DNA of 64,000 nt from NCBI GenBank assembly GCA_015680685.1, contig MNCI01001841.1, positions 199,167-263,166 of the forward strand, in the 5' to 3' direction. Under the pieces are notes generated by a model. The model worked only from the letters and a program-made list of their open reading frames with translations, did no database searches and was not told where the DNA came from. The translations under genes were made by a program, and so were the position numbers. Source of the stretch: Gnetum montanum. Its lineage: Eukaryota; Streptophyta; Gnetopsida; Gnetales; Gnetaceae. Shown here piece by piece: positions 24,004 to 35,800 of this stretch (positions are counted from its first letter, which is position 1; every line of letters begins with the position of its first letter).

Positions 24004-26640
24004 ATGGTTACATCAACCACAACTGTTGACACTGCCAATCTAGAGAACCCTTGGACCATGCAAGTTACACTTCCTGTGGTCGAGCCGCCAACTAGTCCAA
24101 TGCGACTGTGCCGCTCTCTTAGGCTACAAACCAAGGAGCCTGAGGGACATGCTCAGCACAGGGAACACTACAATTTCCTCTGTGCTAAGCTAGCAGCAAA
24201 CCTGCCCATGTATCTGCAAGAATTCAAGGAAAAATGAGAGTACGAGTTCATGTACTACAACGGGAAGGAATTTATTCCTTTACCTAACGCCACTATGCCC
24301 CTAATAGATCAAAAAAAGTGGATCCTAGATCAAATGTTGATGGCAAAGACATCGCCAGAACAACTAGAGGTGTTGTTCCATGATGAAACGCTTCATGACA
24401 GGCAAGATGATCTAGAATCTCACTCTAAAGGAGGCAGTCATGCTAATTTCACCATGGCCCCTCCCTCCACGATGTCCCGCGTAAATCCATTGTTCATGGA
24501 TACCACACCCTTGACATTATCCAATACTAATTGAGTCCTACACTCACTACACCTACATTTTCTCTCTCCAACTATCTTCCTAGGAGATGGTCCCTCACAA
24601 ATCATTCCCCAACAGGTGTAATTACCTAACCCATCTCATCGTGTACTTGCACCTATGTCACCGCATGTGCATGTAATAACTACATCACAATTACCTACAA
24701 CACCAACCTTGCTCCCAACTCACACAACAGGGCCTGCCACCACAACATGGTGGGCTCCCAACATGTCTCTTGTTGCGCATCCTGTGCAAATGGACCACCA
24801 TCCCCATCATCAAAGCCAGGTCCCGCAAGTGCTAAACCCATTTGCAGGATCGTTGTCTGTGCCCCCAATTACACAAATAGCGTATCCAATGGCGCAGCCG
24901 ATGATGGTCACCCCATCCACACCAACTATCGGATGGTGAAACCACAAGCAACACCGCCTACAAGGACCATCCCGTTAGCACCGACCGTCGGCCAAGCCTC
25001 CACCTCCGTTGCGCCACCCGGTGTGGCCCCTCCTACCATTCCACAAATGACCTCGTCGTCTACGGGCCTGGATCAAGCCTTCTAGCTCATTAAGACCCTT
25101 ACAGAAGAGGTCAAGAATCTCAAGGTTGCTGGTTCTGACACGGTACAAGTCATGAATTTCTACCATGACGATCCTATTAGTCCAACAGTCCCTATCCTGT
25201 CGTTGCCACCTGGGATGCCCCTTCCCCATTTCACAGAATACAATGGCGAAGGTAATCCCAATGCCCACCTAGTCACTTTTAGGTCAGAGTCCTTATTACT
25301 GCAACAATGGCCACATACTATAATCCATGTCTTTGCTATGTCCTTAACAGGTAAAGCTCTAGATTGGTATCGAGCACTTCCACGTGCTTCCATTTCAACT
25401 TTGGAAAAGTTGCTAACCTAGTTTGTGACTCATTTTAAGTACAACCTAAAGCCAGAGGTCACACTGAACCAACTTATGAAAGTCAAGCAAGACCCACTCA
25501 ATCAGTTCAAAAGTTTATACAGTGGTGGAGTGCTACCTTGAATGAAATCCGCGAACCCATCATGGAAGCCCATCTACTGGCAATCTTCAAGGGAGCGGTC
25601 AATGACTTTATCAAGTCTAAGCTGTATTATCTCGCTCCCCGTTCTCTCAGCCAAGCCTTTGCTCAGACTAAGAGCATCCAAGACACGGTGAAGGCTAGTA
25701 AAGATCCAGCGTATGTGGTCTACAAGAATGCCCACAGCAAGGGTAAGTACAAAGGCAAAGCCACTACAATGATAGTAGCAACGGTTGCTGAAGGGGCCAA
25801 GAAGAAGAACAATAATAAGAAAACAACTACAGAGTCTACCGAGCCAACAACTAGCTCAAATGACACTAATCAAGAAGCTCCTTCTGCCCCCAAAGCACCT
25901 CCATAACCAAGACCAAAATTTGAGCGTAAGGACCACTCAAATTACGCAACCCTACCTGTGAAGCCTTTAGAACTTTTGAAGCAATTATTGGGGACCGACC
26001 ATATCCAACATAAGGCTGTGTCCGAGGAGGCTCTAAAACGTCACAAGCACCATTGTGAGTTACTCAAGAACCCCTCCTTGGCCCAACCTAATGAACCATT
26101 AGTTCCCAAGAACTTTAGGCTAGACCGATTTTGTGACTACCATCAATTGTGTGGTCATGATATGGATTACTGCTGGGCGTTGAAAAATGACATTCAACGT
26201 ATGATAGATCAAGGTGACCTGATCTTAGATAGCAGTAGTCCAGCTTGCCTAGAAAACCAAGCCATGCATGTGTACCAAGACCCGTTAAATGTAAATACTG
26301 CAGGGTACATAATTAATGTGGTAGGAGCAGAGGGCGATAGTCAGGTGCAATCGAAGCAGCCTTTCTTGTTACGAACGCATCCTCACTCGTCCCAAATAGC
26401 AGATCCATCAGCATTGAAAAGTGGTGCTCCAAGGCAACCTTTTATCCTCCGAGCCCCTTCTTAGACAACTTCTCGAAAGCCCACTATCGGTAAAGCCGTG
26501 GCCCAGCCCACGCCTACGCCTAAGGCACCCTTTGTCATCAGGGTGCCAAAACCATCAACCACCCCTCCTGTGCAAGGGTAAATTTCCAAGTCAACCTCTC
26601 AATCCCAATTTAAAAAAAAAAGCGAGGAGAAGGTATGACA
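24004..26640 (+). pseudogene. Tat-type gag of element A
   Basis: Starts MVTSTTTVDTANLENPW. The order matches B: YEFMYYNGKEFIP (about 24,240-24,290), a Pro/Thr-rich linker, capsid at about 25,150-25,640 (FTEYNGEGNPNAHLVTF, KALDWYRALPRASIS, DFIKSKLYYLAP), a Lys-rich stretch, and an intact knuckle FCDYHQLCGHDMDYCWALK at about 26,132-26,188. Stops include TGA 24,235-24,237 (Arg codon in B) and TAG 25,419-25,421 (CAG in B). Both fit C-to-T change. A frame change lies near 25,500. Less decayed than B. Confidence 0.88.
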
Positions 26641-26925
26641 ACCGATATGGCTAAGGACCGTCTTACGTTGGGATTTCCCAAGCCTAAAACCCTCACTTAT
26701 GTACCCTTGGCCCCATTTTCTAAAAATGATGAAGTTACGCAAATGCAGCCATCTTCTCCTAGCCAAAAGAAACATAGCCCTTAGCCAAATTTCACTCCTC
26801 CCCAAGAAATTTGTCTCTTAGGGCGAATAGAAGAGGAAAAGGGTGACAAGCAGCTAGATCATGGGCAGGATCTCTTCGATGCCTTTACGCAAGTCAAACA
26901 AGCTCTAAAACAAAAAAATACAACA

Positions 26926-27812
26926 TTGAGCCTTTATGACTTACTCATGACATCACAAAAACATCATGAGGGTATGGTTCGTATGCTAACGTCCATACCC
27001 ATGGATGAAACCCTACCAGCAGACGAAGAAGCAATTCATTCCATTATGCTTCCTCTTGCCGTTAAGAAGCCTGGGCCTTCCTTGTTGACCTTTTTCGACG
27101 AATCCATTAAGGATGACCCAGAAAAGCGTCAAGTGACAACGGTGCCCATGTTCATCACCATCTGGGTTGGCCAACATCAGATCCGGAGAGTGCATGTAGA
27201 TGATGGGGTGGCTACTAATGTCATCCCATNCCCCATCATCTACATGCACTCTCCGGATCTGATGTTGGCCAACCCAGATGGTGATGAACATGGGCACCGT
27301 TGTCACTTGACGCTTTTNATCCTACAACAACGTCGTGTCTAAAGTCGTTCAACGGGGCACGAGTGCAAGTCAAAGGGATGGTTCACATCAACTTTGTAAC
27401 AGGGGAGCAATTCCCCACAGACGCAACATTTATTATCATCGAAGAGATGCCTAGCTTCAACTTGATCCTGGGGAGGTCTTGGTTGGCTCAATTGAGGGCA
27501 GTTTCATCACCTATCTATCAGAAGATCCATCTGCCCTATGCAGGAGGAGAAGTGGTCATCCACAGTGATGAAATAACCCCTCAGGCTGTTAATAACATAG
27601 AAACGAAACAAGGGTTGGAAATCGAAATGCCTAAAGATCAGTCCCCTGTCCAAATACTCGAACAAGCAGAAATAGTGGCCGATGACAACCTAACTTGGGC
27701 CGAACTACCATTCCAAGAGGAAGATTGTGGCCTGAAGGAAAAAGGTCATAAATCCCCTCGTCTTTACGTGTTACCAAAAATAAAAGCAATCAGGAAGCAA
27801 TTACAGACTTAG
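26926..27812 (+). pseudogene. Aspartic protease of element A, with an assembly fault
   Basis: MSLYDLLMTSQKHHEGMVRML, then RVHVDDGVATNVIP at about 27,187-27,228 (catalytic DDG). Then an artefactual N-87 bp-N block replaces about 45 bp that B encodes (FPIVHKLGLVNQIK). The frame resumes with TSCLKSFNGARVQVKGMVHI and FNLILGRSWLAQLRAV and ends at TAG 27,810-27,812. Apart from the assembly fault the frame is open over 885 bp, so the protease may have been intact. Confidence 0.8.
27122..27318. other. 87-bp inverted copy between two Ns (assembly artefact)
   Basis: 27,231-27,317 is the exact reverse complement of 27,122-27,208 and is bracketed by N at 27,230 and N at 27,318. A mis-oriented short contig was placed in a gap inside the element A protease. 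Not a biological inverted repeat. Confidence 0.9.
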
Positions 27813-28459
27813 CAAGTAAATCTTGTTATCTAACTGCCATGCGATTTACGCGTACTTTTTCATCAGCTATCCTATTTTTTCTTTACAAACACTAATCACA
27901 TTTATGCATATATATTTACGCTTCCACCAACTATTCTCATTTATGCTTATGCTTATTTTCTATGCTTCCATTAGCTGTCTTTGTTACTCTTACCTTTATC
28001 TAAAACTAATCATGTATCCTTTACGCTTGAATTATAACGGGCCCAAAATGGCCTTAAACTATCCATGGCCTAAAATTAATCATAGCCTGCCAGGGCTTAA
28101 AACTGGTGACTTAGTGTTATTTATTTTATTCTTTCACACATATAACATGATCGAAATGGCCTTAAACTATCCATGGCCCGAAATGGCCTAAAACTAATCG
28201 TAGCCTACCAGGGCTTAAAACTGGCGACTTAGTGTTATTTATTTTATTCTTTCACACATATAATGGGCCTGAAATGGCCTTAAAATATCCATGGCCTGCA
28301 ATGGCCTTAAAAATACCTATTTAAATCACAATTTACACTTGAACTAGTCAAAGGCCCGAAATGGCTTAAAACTACCGATCTCATTTATGCTTCGCACTTG
28401 AATTACCTAGTGGCCTGTAATGGTTTTAAACTAGTAACTCCATTTACACTACACAGATT
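27813..28459 (+). repeat. PR-IN spacer of element A with ATGGCCTTAAAACT words
   Basis: Non-coding. Repeats of ATGGCCTTAAACTA / GGCTTAAAACTGG begin at about 28,045. Two copies of a 118-bp unit lie at 28,084-28,201 and 28,202-28,318. The same core (TTAAACTAGC) occurs in three spacers of element B. It replaces the RT, RNase H and aRH genes that B has. Confidence 0.75.
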
Positions 28460-29320
28460 ACTTGGTCATTCAAACGATGGGGACTAGATATCATACGTCC
28501 CATCGCGCCTAAATCTTCCGCAGGACATAGCTTCATTATCACCACCACTGAGTATTTTACAAAGTGGGTTTAGGTTATCCCCCTACGGAAGATTACATCT
28601 CAATAGGTTTGCCATTTCATCTTAGACAATATTGTAACCAGATTTGGACTCCCTATGACTATTGTGACTAAAAACGGGCCACAATTTAGTAGTACAGAAA
28701 CCAAATCTTTTTGCGATCATCTTGGTATCAAGCAATCTTTTTCTTCACGCTATTACTTGCAAGAAAATGGTCAAGTAGAAGCAACAAATAAAGTAATTAT
28801 CAATCTACTTAAGAAGATGCTTAGCAATAACAAAAAATGATGGCATGAAAAAATCTTCTACGTGCTATGGGCGTATCGTATGATGTGTAGAACAGCCATA
28901 GATAGAATGCCCTACAACCTAGTCTATGGATCTGAAGCAGTGTTGCCCTTGGAATTACAAGTTCCCTCATTACGGATGGTCCTCTCCACGGTTATAAATG
29001 AGACTCAACACAATGAGTCTAGAATCGTGGATTTAGACTCAGTGGAGGAGAAATGCATCCAAATGCTCAACACCATCGAAAGATATTAGGACAAATAGAG
29101 ACAGAAGCATCAGCACAACCTGCATCAACGACCGATCAAGAAAGGAGACCTAGTTCTCAAGGCCATTTGTGAACCAGTAGGCAAATTCTCTGCAAACTGG
29201 GAAGGCCCTTTCCTGGTCATCAGTGCATACAGCAATGGAGCATTCAAGTTAGTGGATATTGACAACAACGAACAACCGAATAAATTGAATAATCTGTATC
29301 TGAAGTGGTACTACATTTGA
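28460..29320 (+). pseudogene. Integrase core and C-terminus of element A
   Basis: Plus-strand pieces: GHSFIITTTEYFTKWV, ILDNIVTRFGLPMTIVTKNGPQFSS (about 28,625-28,690) and QVEATNKVIINLLKKML, the DDE region. The second catalytic Asp (TDNG) is Lys (TKNG). The Glu is kept. Then WAYRMMCRTAIDRMP, and a C-terminal KKGDLVLKA...WEGPFLV...YLKWYYI ending at TGA 29,318-29,320. The HHCC zinc domain is missing because the deletion that removed RT extends into integrase. Stops at 28,570 and 28,838. Confidence 0.85.
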
Positions 29321-29334
29321 ATGCTAACTCAGCT

Positions 29335-29715
29335 CAAGCGTAAAGGTAACACATGTCCGTTACGACATAAAATTGGCAAAGTTGTACACTTCCGCTACAA
29401 CGTAAAAATGGCATTCCTTTCACGCATCCGCCAAGATGCTAAACTGGCAAAGTTTCCGACCGTCCGCCATGACGTGAAACTGGCAAGGTAAGCATACAAC
29501 TGCTGAGACACTAAACCAGCATAGACTTGTCCCTGGGTCATGACATAAAATTGACACCCACAACATAGTCTACTGGGACCATAAACTAGCTCTTCCACCA
29601 TCCACTACGACGTAAAACTAGCAAGTCTTAGTCTGCCCAGACGTTAAACCGAGACCACGGCCTGCTAAGGCTTAAAACCAGCAACAATGGTCAACCAAGA
29701 CCTAAAATTGGAATC
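29335..29715 (+). repeat. Degenerate tandem words after integrase of element A
   Basis: About nine repeats spaced 35-45 bp, each like TCCGCTACGACGTAAAACTGGCA. The element B counterpart is 41,740-42,240. Non-coding. Confidence 0.75.
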
Positions 29716-30883
29716 CTTCAATAGACAATCCACAAAGCAAGCGAGCGTGATCACTCTTGCACTACATCCGTACCAGATGGAACGGGTAAGGCGTTGGGAT
29801 AGATGCAACTGATTCCTCGAACAGGCTAAAAGGCATACTACTGACCCCTCGAAGATGTTGCTACGACATCCACCCTGTAGTTGTAGCTCCTGGGATCAAC
29901 TTCGCTGCTTGAGGCCTCGAAGAAACTATGGTCATCTGTAGTCTCAGTGGCCTTCATCCATCGCTGTCACCAAACACTAGCTTAGCAGATTCATCTGACT
30001 TGTTCTTTACCTAGTCATTTGAGCAAAATGAATCTGGCTATCAACGACAGCTTCATGAACCACGACATCAACATTGGGACCCTTGCTCCTTGTTATGGTC
30101 CCTGTTTCGTGGCCTACGCTCTCATTTTTTATTTGGATGATGCTTGTTTCAACAGCCTCCCTCCTTAGTGATTAGGACAATTGCTTTTGCGCTCTGCTCT
30201 CTATTATGTTTTGCAAGTTACTTACTACAACAGCGTTGATCGAGAATGCATTCATTAGAAGGTGAGGTGTCACGGCATCCTGAAGTGGTTGCTCAGACTA
30301 GCCTAGCTACTTAGGAGTGCAAACCCTACCTCTCCCTCCATCGGATGCATTACTTTTTTTCCCCTTCCCTTGTTCTCATGACGACCTTTACCCTCTGCTT
30401 TGTTTGTACAGAGCGTGAACATTCAATCAAATTCTTTCGCATCATCGTGTCCATGAACTAGCGTAACACAACTCACCCAGTGGAATGTAATTCAAGAAAA
30501 AAGGGGGGGCAAAGCTTGGCAAAATGGATGTAAAACAACTCATCCAGGCTACGTGGGCGTAACACAACTCGTCCGCGCAAGCCCTTCATATACAGTATGA
30601 CGGTGTAACCTCTCTCAAATACATTCACAGAAGGACGTAATGACTTGTTCGCAAAAGTTTCATGTTCACATGCTTGAGTCTTTCCCAAACCTCCTTCCTC
30701 TTACTTCTATAAAATCCCTTCTATCCTTTCTTCCCTACCCTGCCTTTGCACTTCCAGGTTTGACAGAGCAACATTTGAGTAATCTCCGACGAACGCTGTT
30801 GGTGCCTTTACCTCTCTGGTGTTTCATATTCTTTGTCAACGTCTTTCGGGCAAGCCCTCTAAATGTCAACAAAGAGGGGCCAT
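29716..30883 (+). other. 3' non-coding region and polypurine tract of element A
   Basis: No gene seen. Three copies of a GCGTAACACAACTC-like motif at about 30,461, 30,527 and 30,557, also present in B at 43,084 and 43,142. The last 14 bp (AACAAAGAGGGGCC, about 30,869-30,882) are the polypurine tract; B has GATAAAGAGGGACC there. A stretch at 30,800-30,883 is alignable with B 43,545-43,619. Confidence 0.7.
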
Positions 30884-32348
30884 TGAAACACCATAAAAAT
30901 TTTGAGGCCTCGATGGTTCACCAAAATCTAGCAATTTAAGCAAGGAGTCATGATGCTGCGCAGCATAATACAAATAAATTTTAGAAGACAGAACAAAACA
31001 ATGGGTGCACGATCGCAAGTCTTCAACTTTGCACATTTTCTATGTTTCAAAAATCTTAACTTTTAACATACTACGCTGCATTACGCAACATAGTGTAACG
31101 TCACGTTACACAGCGTAATGTCAAAGGTAGTCCACCGCAACATCAAAGATGGCAAACATTCAAGACTTCGACGACCCAGCAAAAATATCAAGGTTTAGGT
31201 AATGATCTGCAGCATGCTGTGCATTTTAGTAGGTTTTCTTTCTCGCTTAAGGGGCCTATTACGCTACATTACGCAGTGTGGCATAATAAACCCCGGAAGG
31301 ATTGATTAGAAACAGAGGAAGCATAGCGACAACACTTCCATTTTTCGCAGGTTCACTATTTTACGTTGAATTACACTATGAGGCGTAATTTAGCATGGTG
31401 CAACGTAATACAAACAAAGACAAAAGTAATATAATACGAGCATTAGCAGTTCATACGTCACGATACGCTCTCTAGCGTATCGCAGCATAATCAAATAACA
31501 TCCTATCGCCAAAGCCCAAACAAGAGTGGTTTACAATGCGTTACACAGTATGGCGCCGCAAGCTTCAACAACAAACACATCAGGTCAATGGCATTGTACA
31601 GGTTCATGACACATGTCATTTAAACTACATTTTTATCCTAACCCTAATCTTATAAATACTCCAGTCAACAAAGATCAAAGGGTTGGCAGAAATTTCTCCT
31701 AAGATTAACAGATTTTCTCTGTGGGCGATTTTTTGGCAATGTTTGACAACTTTTAGCAAGGATTGACAAGAGAGTAAAGAGGATCAGTAATCACAAGAGT
31801 ATCGAAGACAATTGGCAAGAACCTTTGGTTAGAAATAGCTATTTGATAGACATTCTGCTTCGGGACCAACCTCCTTGTACCCAGATCTGCCAGAACAAGG
31901 TAGATCGATCTTTTCTTGCTTCATCTTTAAATAGCCTTCTTGTTGTTGGCATGTACTTCACCTAAATTGAAGTCCACTTGTAATCATTGTATCTAATATA
32001 TTTGGTTCGTGAGTTGAATCCTGAAGTTGGGGATTACCTGCGTTCTAAATCTGATCTCTTGTCCCCTATTTACACGAATCTCGCAAATCGCTTTAAATCG
32101 ATTACATCATTTTCAATTATCTTCAAAATTAACAATATTATATCTTCTCATAAAGAACCATCATTTTGTCATCCAAATATCACAAAATTTTTACTGATCA
32201 AGTAAGTCCCTATCTGATCAACAAAACCATTTAGGGCACCTCGGATTCATTTTTTCTCCATCATGGTCCTCGCACGGATCTGGGGTTAGAACTGTGTACA
32301 CAGACTTTCATTCGGTATTTCCAACAACCGACGTTTTCCATCGTTACA
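30884..32348 (+). repeat. 3' LTR of element A
   Basis: 1,465 bp, starting TGAAACACCATAAAAATTT and ending GTTACA. TATA box at about 31,649. It carries the same U3 word array as the 5' copy, with CpG differences between the copies inside the words. Confidence 0.85.
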
Positions 32349-32504
32349 GTTTTCTGGCGCTAAAATGAGGGCCTTCATATCTGATCCGCATTTTACAGGT
32401 AGTCTTGTAAGCTGTCTATACCTATCGTCAATCGACAAAAACGTAATACCTCCAAGGTTGTTTACGGGATTGTGTGGTGTAGATCAGTCACTTCGACGAT
32501 TCCA
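32349..32504 (+). other. Leader remnant (PBS side) attached to the 3' LTR of element A
   Basis: This sequence matches 23,748-23,911, the leader after the 5' LTR of A, including the PBS-like TGGCGCTAAAATGAGGG. A normal 3' LTR would be followed by the target site. It suggests a second, mostly deleted copy in tandem, or recombination between elements. Confidence 0.8.
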
Positions 32505-32519
32505 AATCATCCTCCAAAT

Positions 32520-32700
32520 CATTAGCGTATCATCCCTTTAACATGAAATGGCCCAAGATGGCCTAAAACTGTGCTACACTATGGCGTAGAATGGCCTAAA
32601 ACTAGCGATGGCTCAAGATGGCCTAAAACTATGCTACGCTATAGACTGAAATGGCCTAAAACAAGCCCATGGCCCGAAATGGCCTAAAACTAAAACAAAA
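32520..32700 (+). repeat. ATGGCCTAAAACT words in the PR-RT spacer of element B
   Basis: Six or so repeats of AAATGGCCTAAAACT with CGCTATG-type words between them. Same core as the element A spacer at 28,045-28,440. It borders the 3' end of the antisense gene. Confidence 0.75.
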
Positions 32701-32862
32701 GAATGAAAGTTTAACATATAATTTAGCATGTAGACAATCATAAATTAGCGTAGAACCAACTTATTTTTTGAAATTCTCCCTTTTCATTCAAAGCTTTTAT
32801 CTTTTATACAATGTTTGCAAAAATTCTACAAAAACCAAAAAATTTTAAAACATCCCATGTTG

Positions 32863-35800
32863 TCATGGTTTGTCTTCACCCGCACCATCTTCTTCATCAT
32901 CATTTGCTCCTACATCATCACCTTCCACATCACCTTCCTCTACGTTATCCTCTACCACCCCTTTATTCCTGCCCTCTATGGGCCTTGCGCCCTCATCTAG
33001 AACCTACATTGTAAAAATGATGTAGTCAGCTAGGGTAACATATACAAGCTATAACAAAACACAAGCATTAACACAACAGAAAATGACTAACCTGAGATGG
33101 CCCTGCATCCGTCTCAAAAGGTATCTGATCTAAATCAAGCCCAAGGTGATGCCAGACCTCCTCTTCCATGATATTCACCCAATGCCTATTGCTTGGTTCA
33201 GCGTCTGCAACAACTTTCTCCTTTTTGATGGTCATCCATATTGGCAGTACTGGAGAAAAGGAGGTGCTAGCGGTCTCAGCTGTGGAAAGGTCCACTTCCC
33301 GTTCAGGAGATTTAGTGACCTTTACCTGCTCCTTGAACTTGTTATAGGCCTCAGAAGCGTAAATAGCATTTACAAATGCTTTATAGGTAAACACCTCCAT
33401 AGAAGCGTCCCTGTATAGTTTACAATAGGTGGCATGTTCCAGTTTATACATGTGCTTATGGTTCTTCTGGGACTGCCCCCATTCGTAAACCCTGATGCTA
33501 TAATCTTTCCAATCTTAACTCTTCTAGGCCAACAAGTCCATTTGCATTCGCTATTCTATTATTTCTCGGGTGGCTTCATTGTTCTGTCGCACGATTGTCC
33601 AATATCTGGCATAATCTATCACACTCATGTGCCAATTGTCGTTATTAGTATCACGGACTATGAGGAATTCGTTCCTCGATTTGAGGTCTCCCACCTCAGC
33701 ACTAAGGTCAACCTTCTCCTTCTCAGCCTTTTGGACCCATTTCCATAGGTCCTCATTGACGCGTCTACACTCCCACAAGGAGTGTGCTGAGTGCAAAGTG
33801 CATTTTCTGGCCTCGTCATATGCATGATGAGACACATCGGTCAGTTCACACAGGAATGTAGATACAACACCAACTTTCAAAGGTTGTGTTGGCTCCCATT
33901 TGAGTCGAGAGGGTTGTCACCACACAAGGAGCATATCAGTCACATTAATGTAGCAAGGTTAGCAAATTCAAGAACTCTAGTGTACCAACATGAAAGTGTC
34001 TAGCATAACTACTTACCCACTTCAGGGTCAACTTGTCTGAGGTGGCCGATCATGTCATCGACGACCCCCTGCATAAACGTAAACTTGTCAAGGGTCTTGG
34101 CCCATGGTTCCACACATATCAAAGGGCGTCCTGCAACATTAACGATGGTGTCTGTCATACAACTAAATGTGTTAGCAATGATAGAAATGGACTATGATAA
34201 AATGAGTACATTGTTAAACTCACCAACATCTAATTGCAATTTCCCTCCCTTCTGACTCAAAGCGACGATAGCATCCTTAGCAGATGTCCCTTCCAGGTCG
34301 ATGCAAGCCTCTTCTTTATTTGCTTGAGCCTTTCCTTTTGAGGCCCCAGCATCCTCTTCATCCATAGTAGACTCCTCTTTGTCTCCAAAAATGTCCTCCT
34401 CGTCAGCAACAAGATTTTCCCTAACAAGAAGAGCCCCTTCCTTAGTGATAGGAGCTCTTTCCTTCTTGATCGGGGCCCTTTCCTCCGAGACTGAGGCCTC
34501 CATGTCTTTATTTATTGTCCCCGTCTTGAGGGCCGACATCTCTTCATCACCTTCTTCCTCTTCCTCTTCTTCCTCTAGCAACCAAAAACATGTTTGCATT
34601 AGTTCAAAGTAGGTTAGCTTAAAGTAGGTGCTACGCTACACTCTGCTTTCTAGCGTAGCATAGCGTAGCATAGCGTAGCAAACGTAAGACTCTTGGGCAA
34701 GAAAGTAGACATAGGCGAAAACATTTACCAACGGGGGGTTGTGTCCTGTGTAACTTGAACCGTAGTGGTCACCCCTCTTCTTCTTCCATGCAGAGGGTTT
34801 CCTCAGTTGAAGAAGGCCCCTTTCACTGCAACTTACTGGTCATCATTTTGGTAATGAGATGTTTCCTCTATGATACGCTGCTAGCTGCAGCAGGGGGCGC
34901 CCCTCCTACGCTGTCTTGGCCACGAAAGTTGTGGCCACCCAATCCTTGATCGTCATAGAAAATGACTCCCAAATAGCTTCTGGGGGATCTTGGGCTTGGG
35001 TGGTCTAGAGGATTTGATAGATCCACGGTTTGGAGATCTGATTGCGATTTCGCATTACCTAGGCCCCATTCTCATGGACTACCAAAAACTCCATGAAACA
35101 CGACAAATAGGCTATGTAAAAGGTGTAATGAACATTGAAACAAGACTCTTGCTTCTTATGGAGCTCCACGCTTTCAGTCTACAAGCCTTTACACAAAAAC
35201 CTAGCCTAGTTGTAGCGAGCCCCCTCCTCCATGACCTCTCGCATCACCCAGGCTTGCTCAATCCCAAGGATCTACCCTTGGAAAAGTAGTTAGGGGACTG
35301 TTCGAGAACAGAAGATGGGAGAAACCTCCTTAGCAGGCCCTGCCCTGACCTTCTTCATAGGGATCCCCTTTCACTCTTTGGGGACCCCTATCCACTCCTC
35401 AATGTCCTCCTTCTAAAGGTTCAGCTCCTTCTTGGTCTTTGACCCTATGAGGATGCCATCAGTAGGGACACCAAAAAGGTCAACGAATAGTTGGTCATTG
35501 ATTTCAATTACCACCCACACACCATGTACACATGTGTGGAAGTGGTCTACCTTGTCGGAGAAGGAGTCAGCTAGGGAAAGCATCTTGGCGGCAGGGACGC
35601 TTGGATTCGGGACCAAGAACAAATCCATAAGCCCAACATTTTGGATATGCTTGAGCAAGGATTTTGAGGCCGTGTTGCATATCCAACGCTGGCTCTCATC
35701 TACTTCTCCGTACTTGAAGTAGATGTTTGCTTCCTGGTTCCCAGTGGTTATAACCATCACCTCCTAAGATTTTTTTGCCCCTATAGCAATTTGCACAGAA

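Larger units (their letters stand above)
22294..32504 (+). mobile_element. Element A: pol-deleted Tat-like gypsy element inside element B
   Basis: Plus orientation. 5' LTR 22,294-23,747, PBS at 23,754, gag 24,004-26,640, protease 26,926-27,812, spacer, integrase core and C-terminus 28,460-29,320, 3' region, 3' LTR 30,884-32,348. RT, RNase H, aRH and the integrase zinc domain are missing. The right end carries about 156 bp beyond the LTR end (32,349-32,504) that match the element's own leader, so the boundary is not a simple LTR end and no clean TSD is seen (left flank CCATC). LTRs differ at about 24 of the first 265 bp, fewer than in B or C, fitting its place as youngest of the nest. Confidence 0.85.

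Noticed and set aside
27231-27317. Perfect 87-bp inverted repeat as a hairpin or MITE
   Set aside because: It is bracketed by two Ns and is an exact inverted copy of adjacent protease sequence, so it is an assembly artefact.
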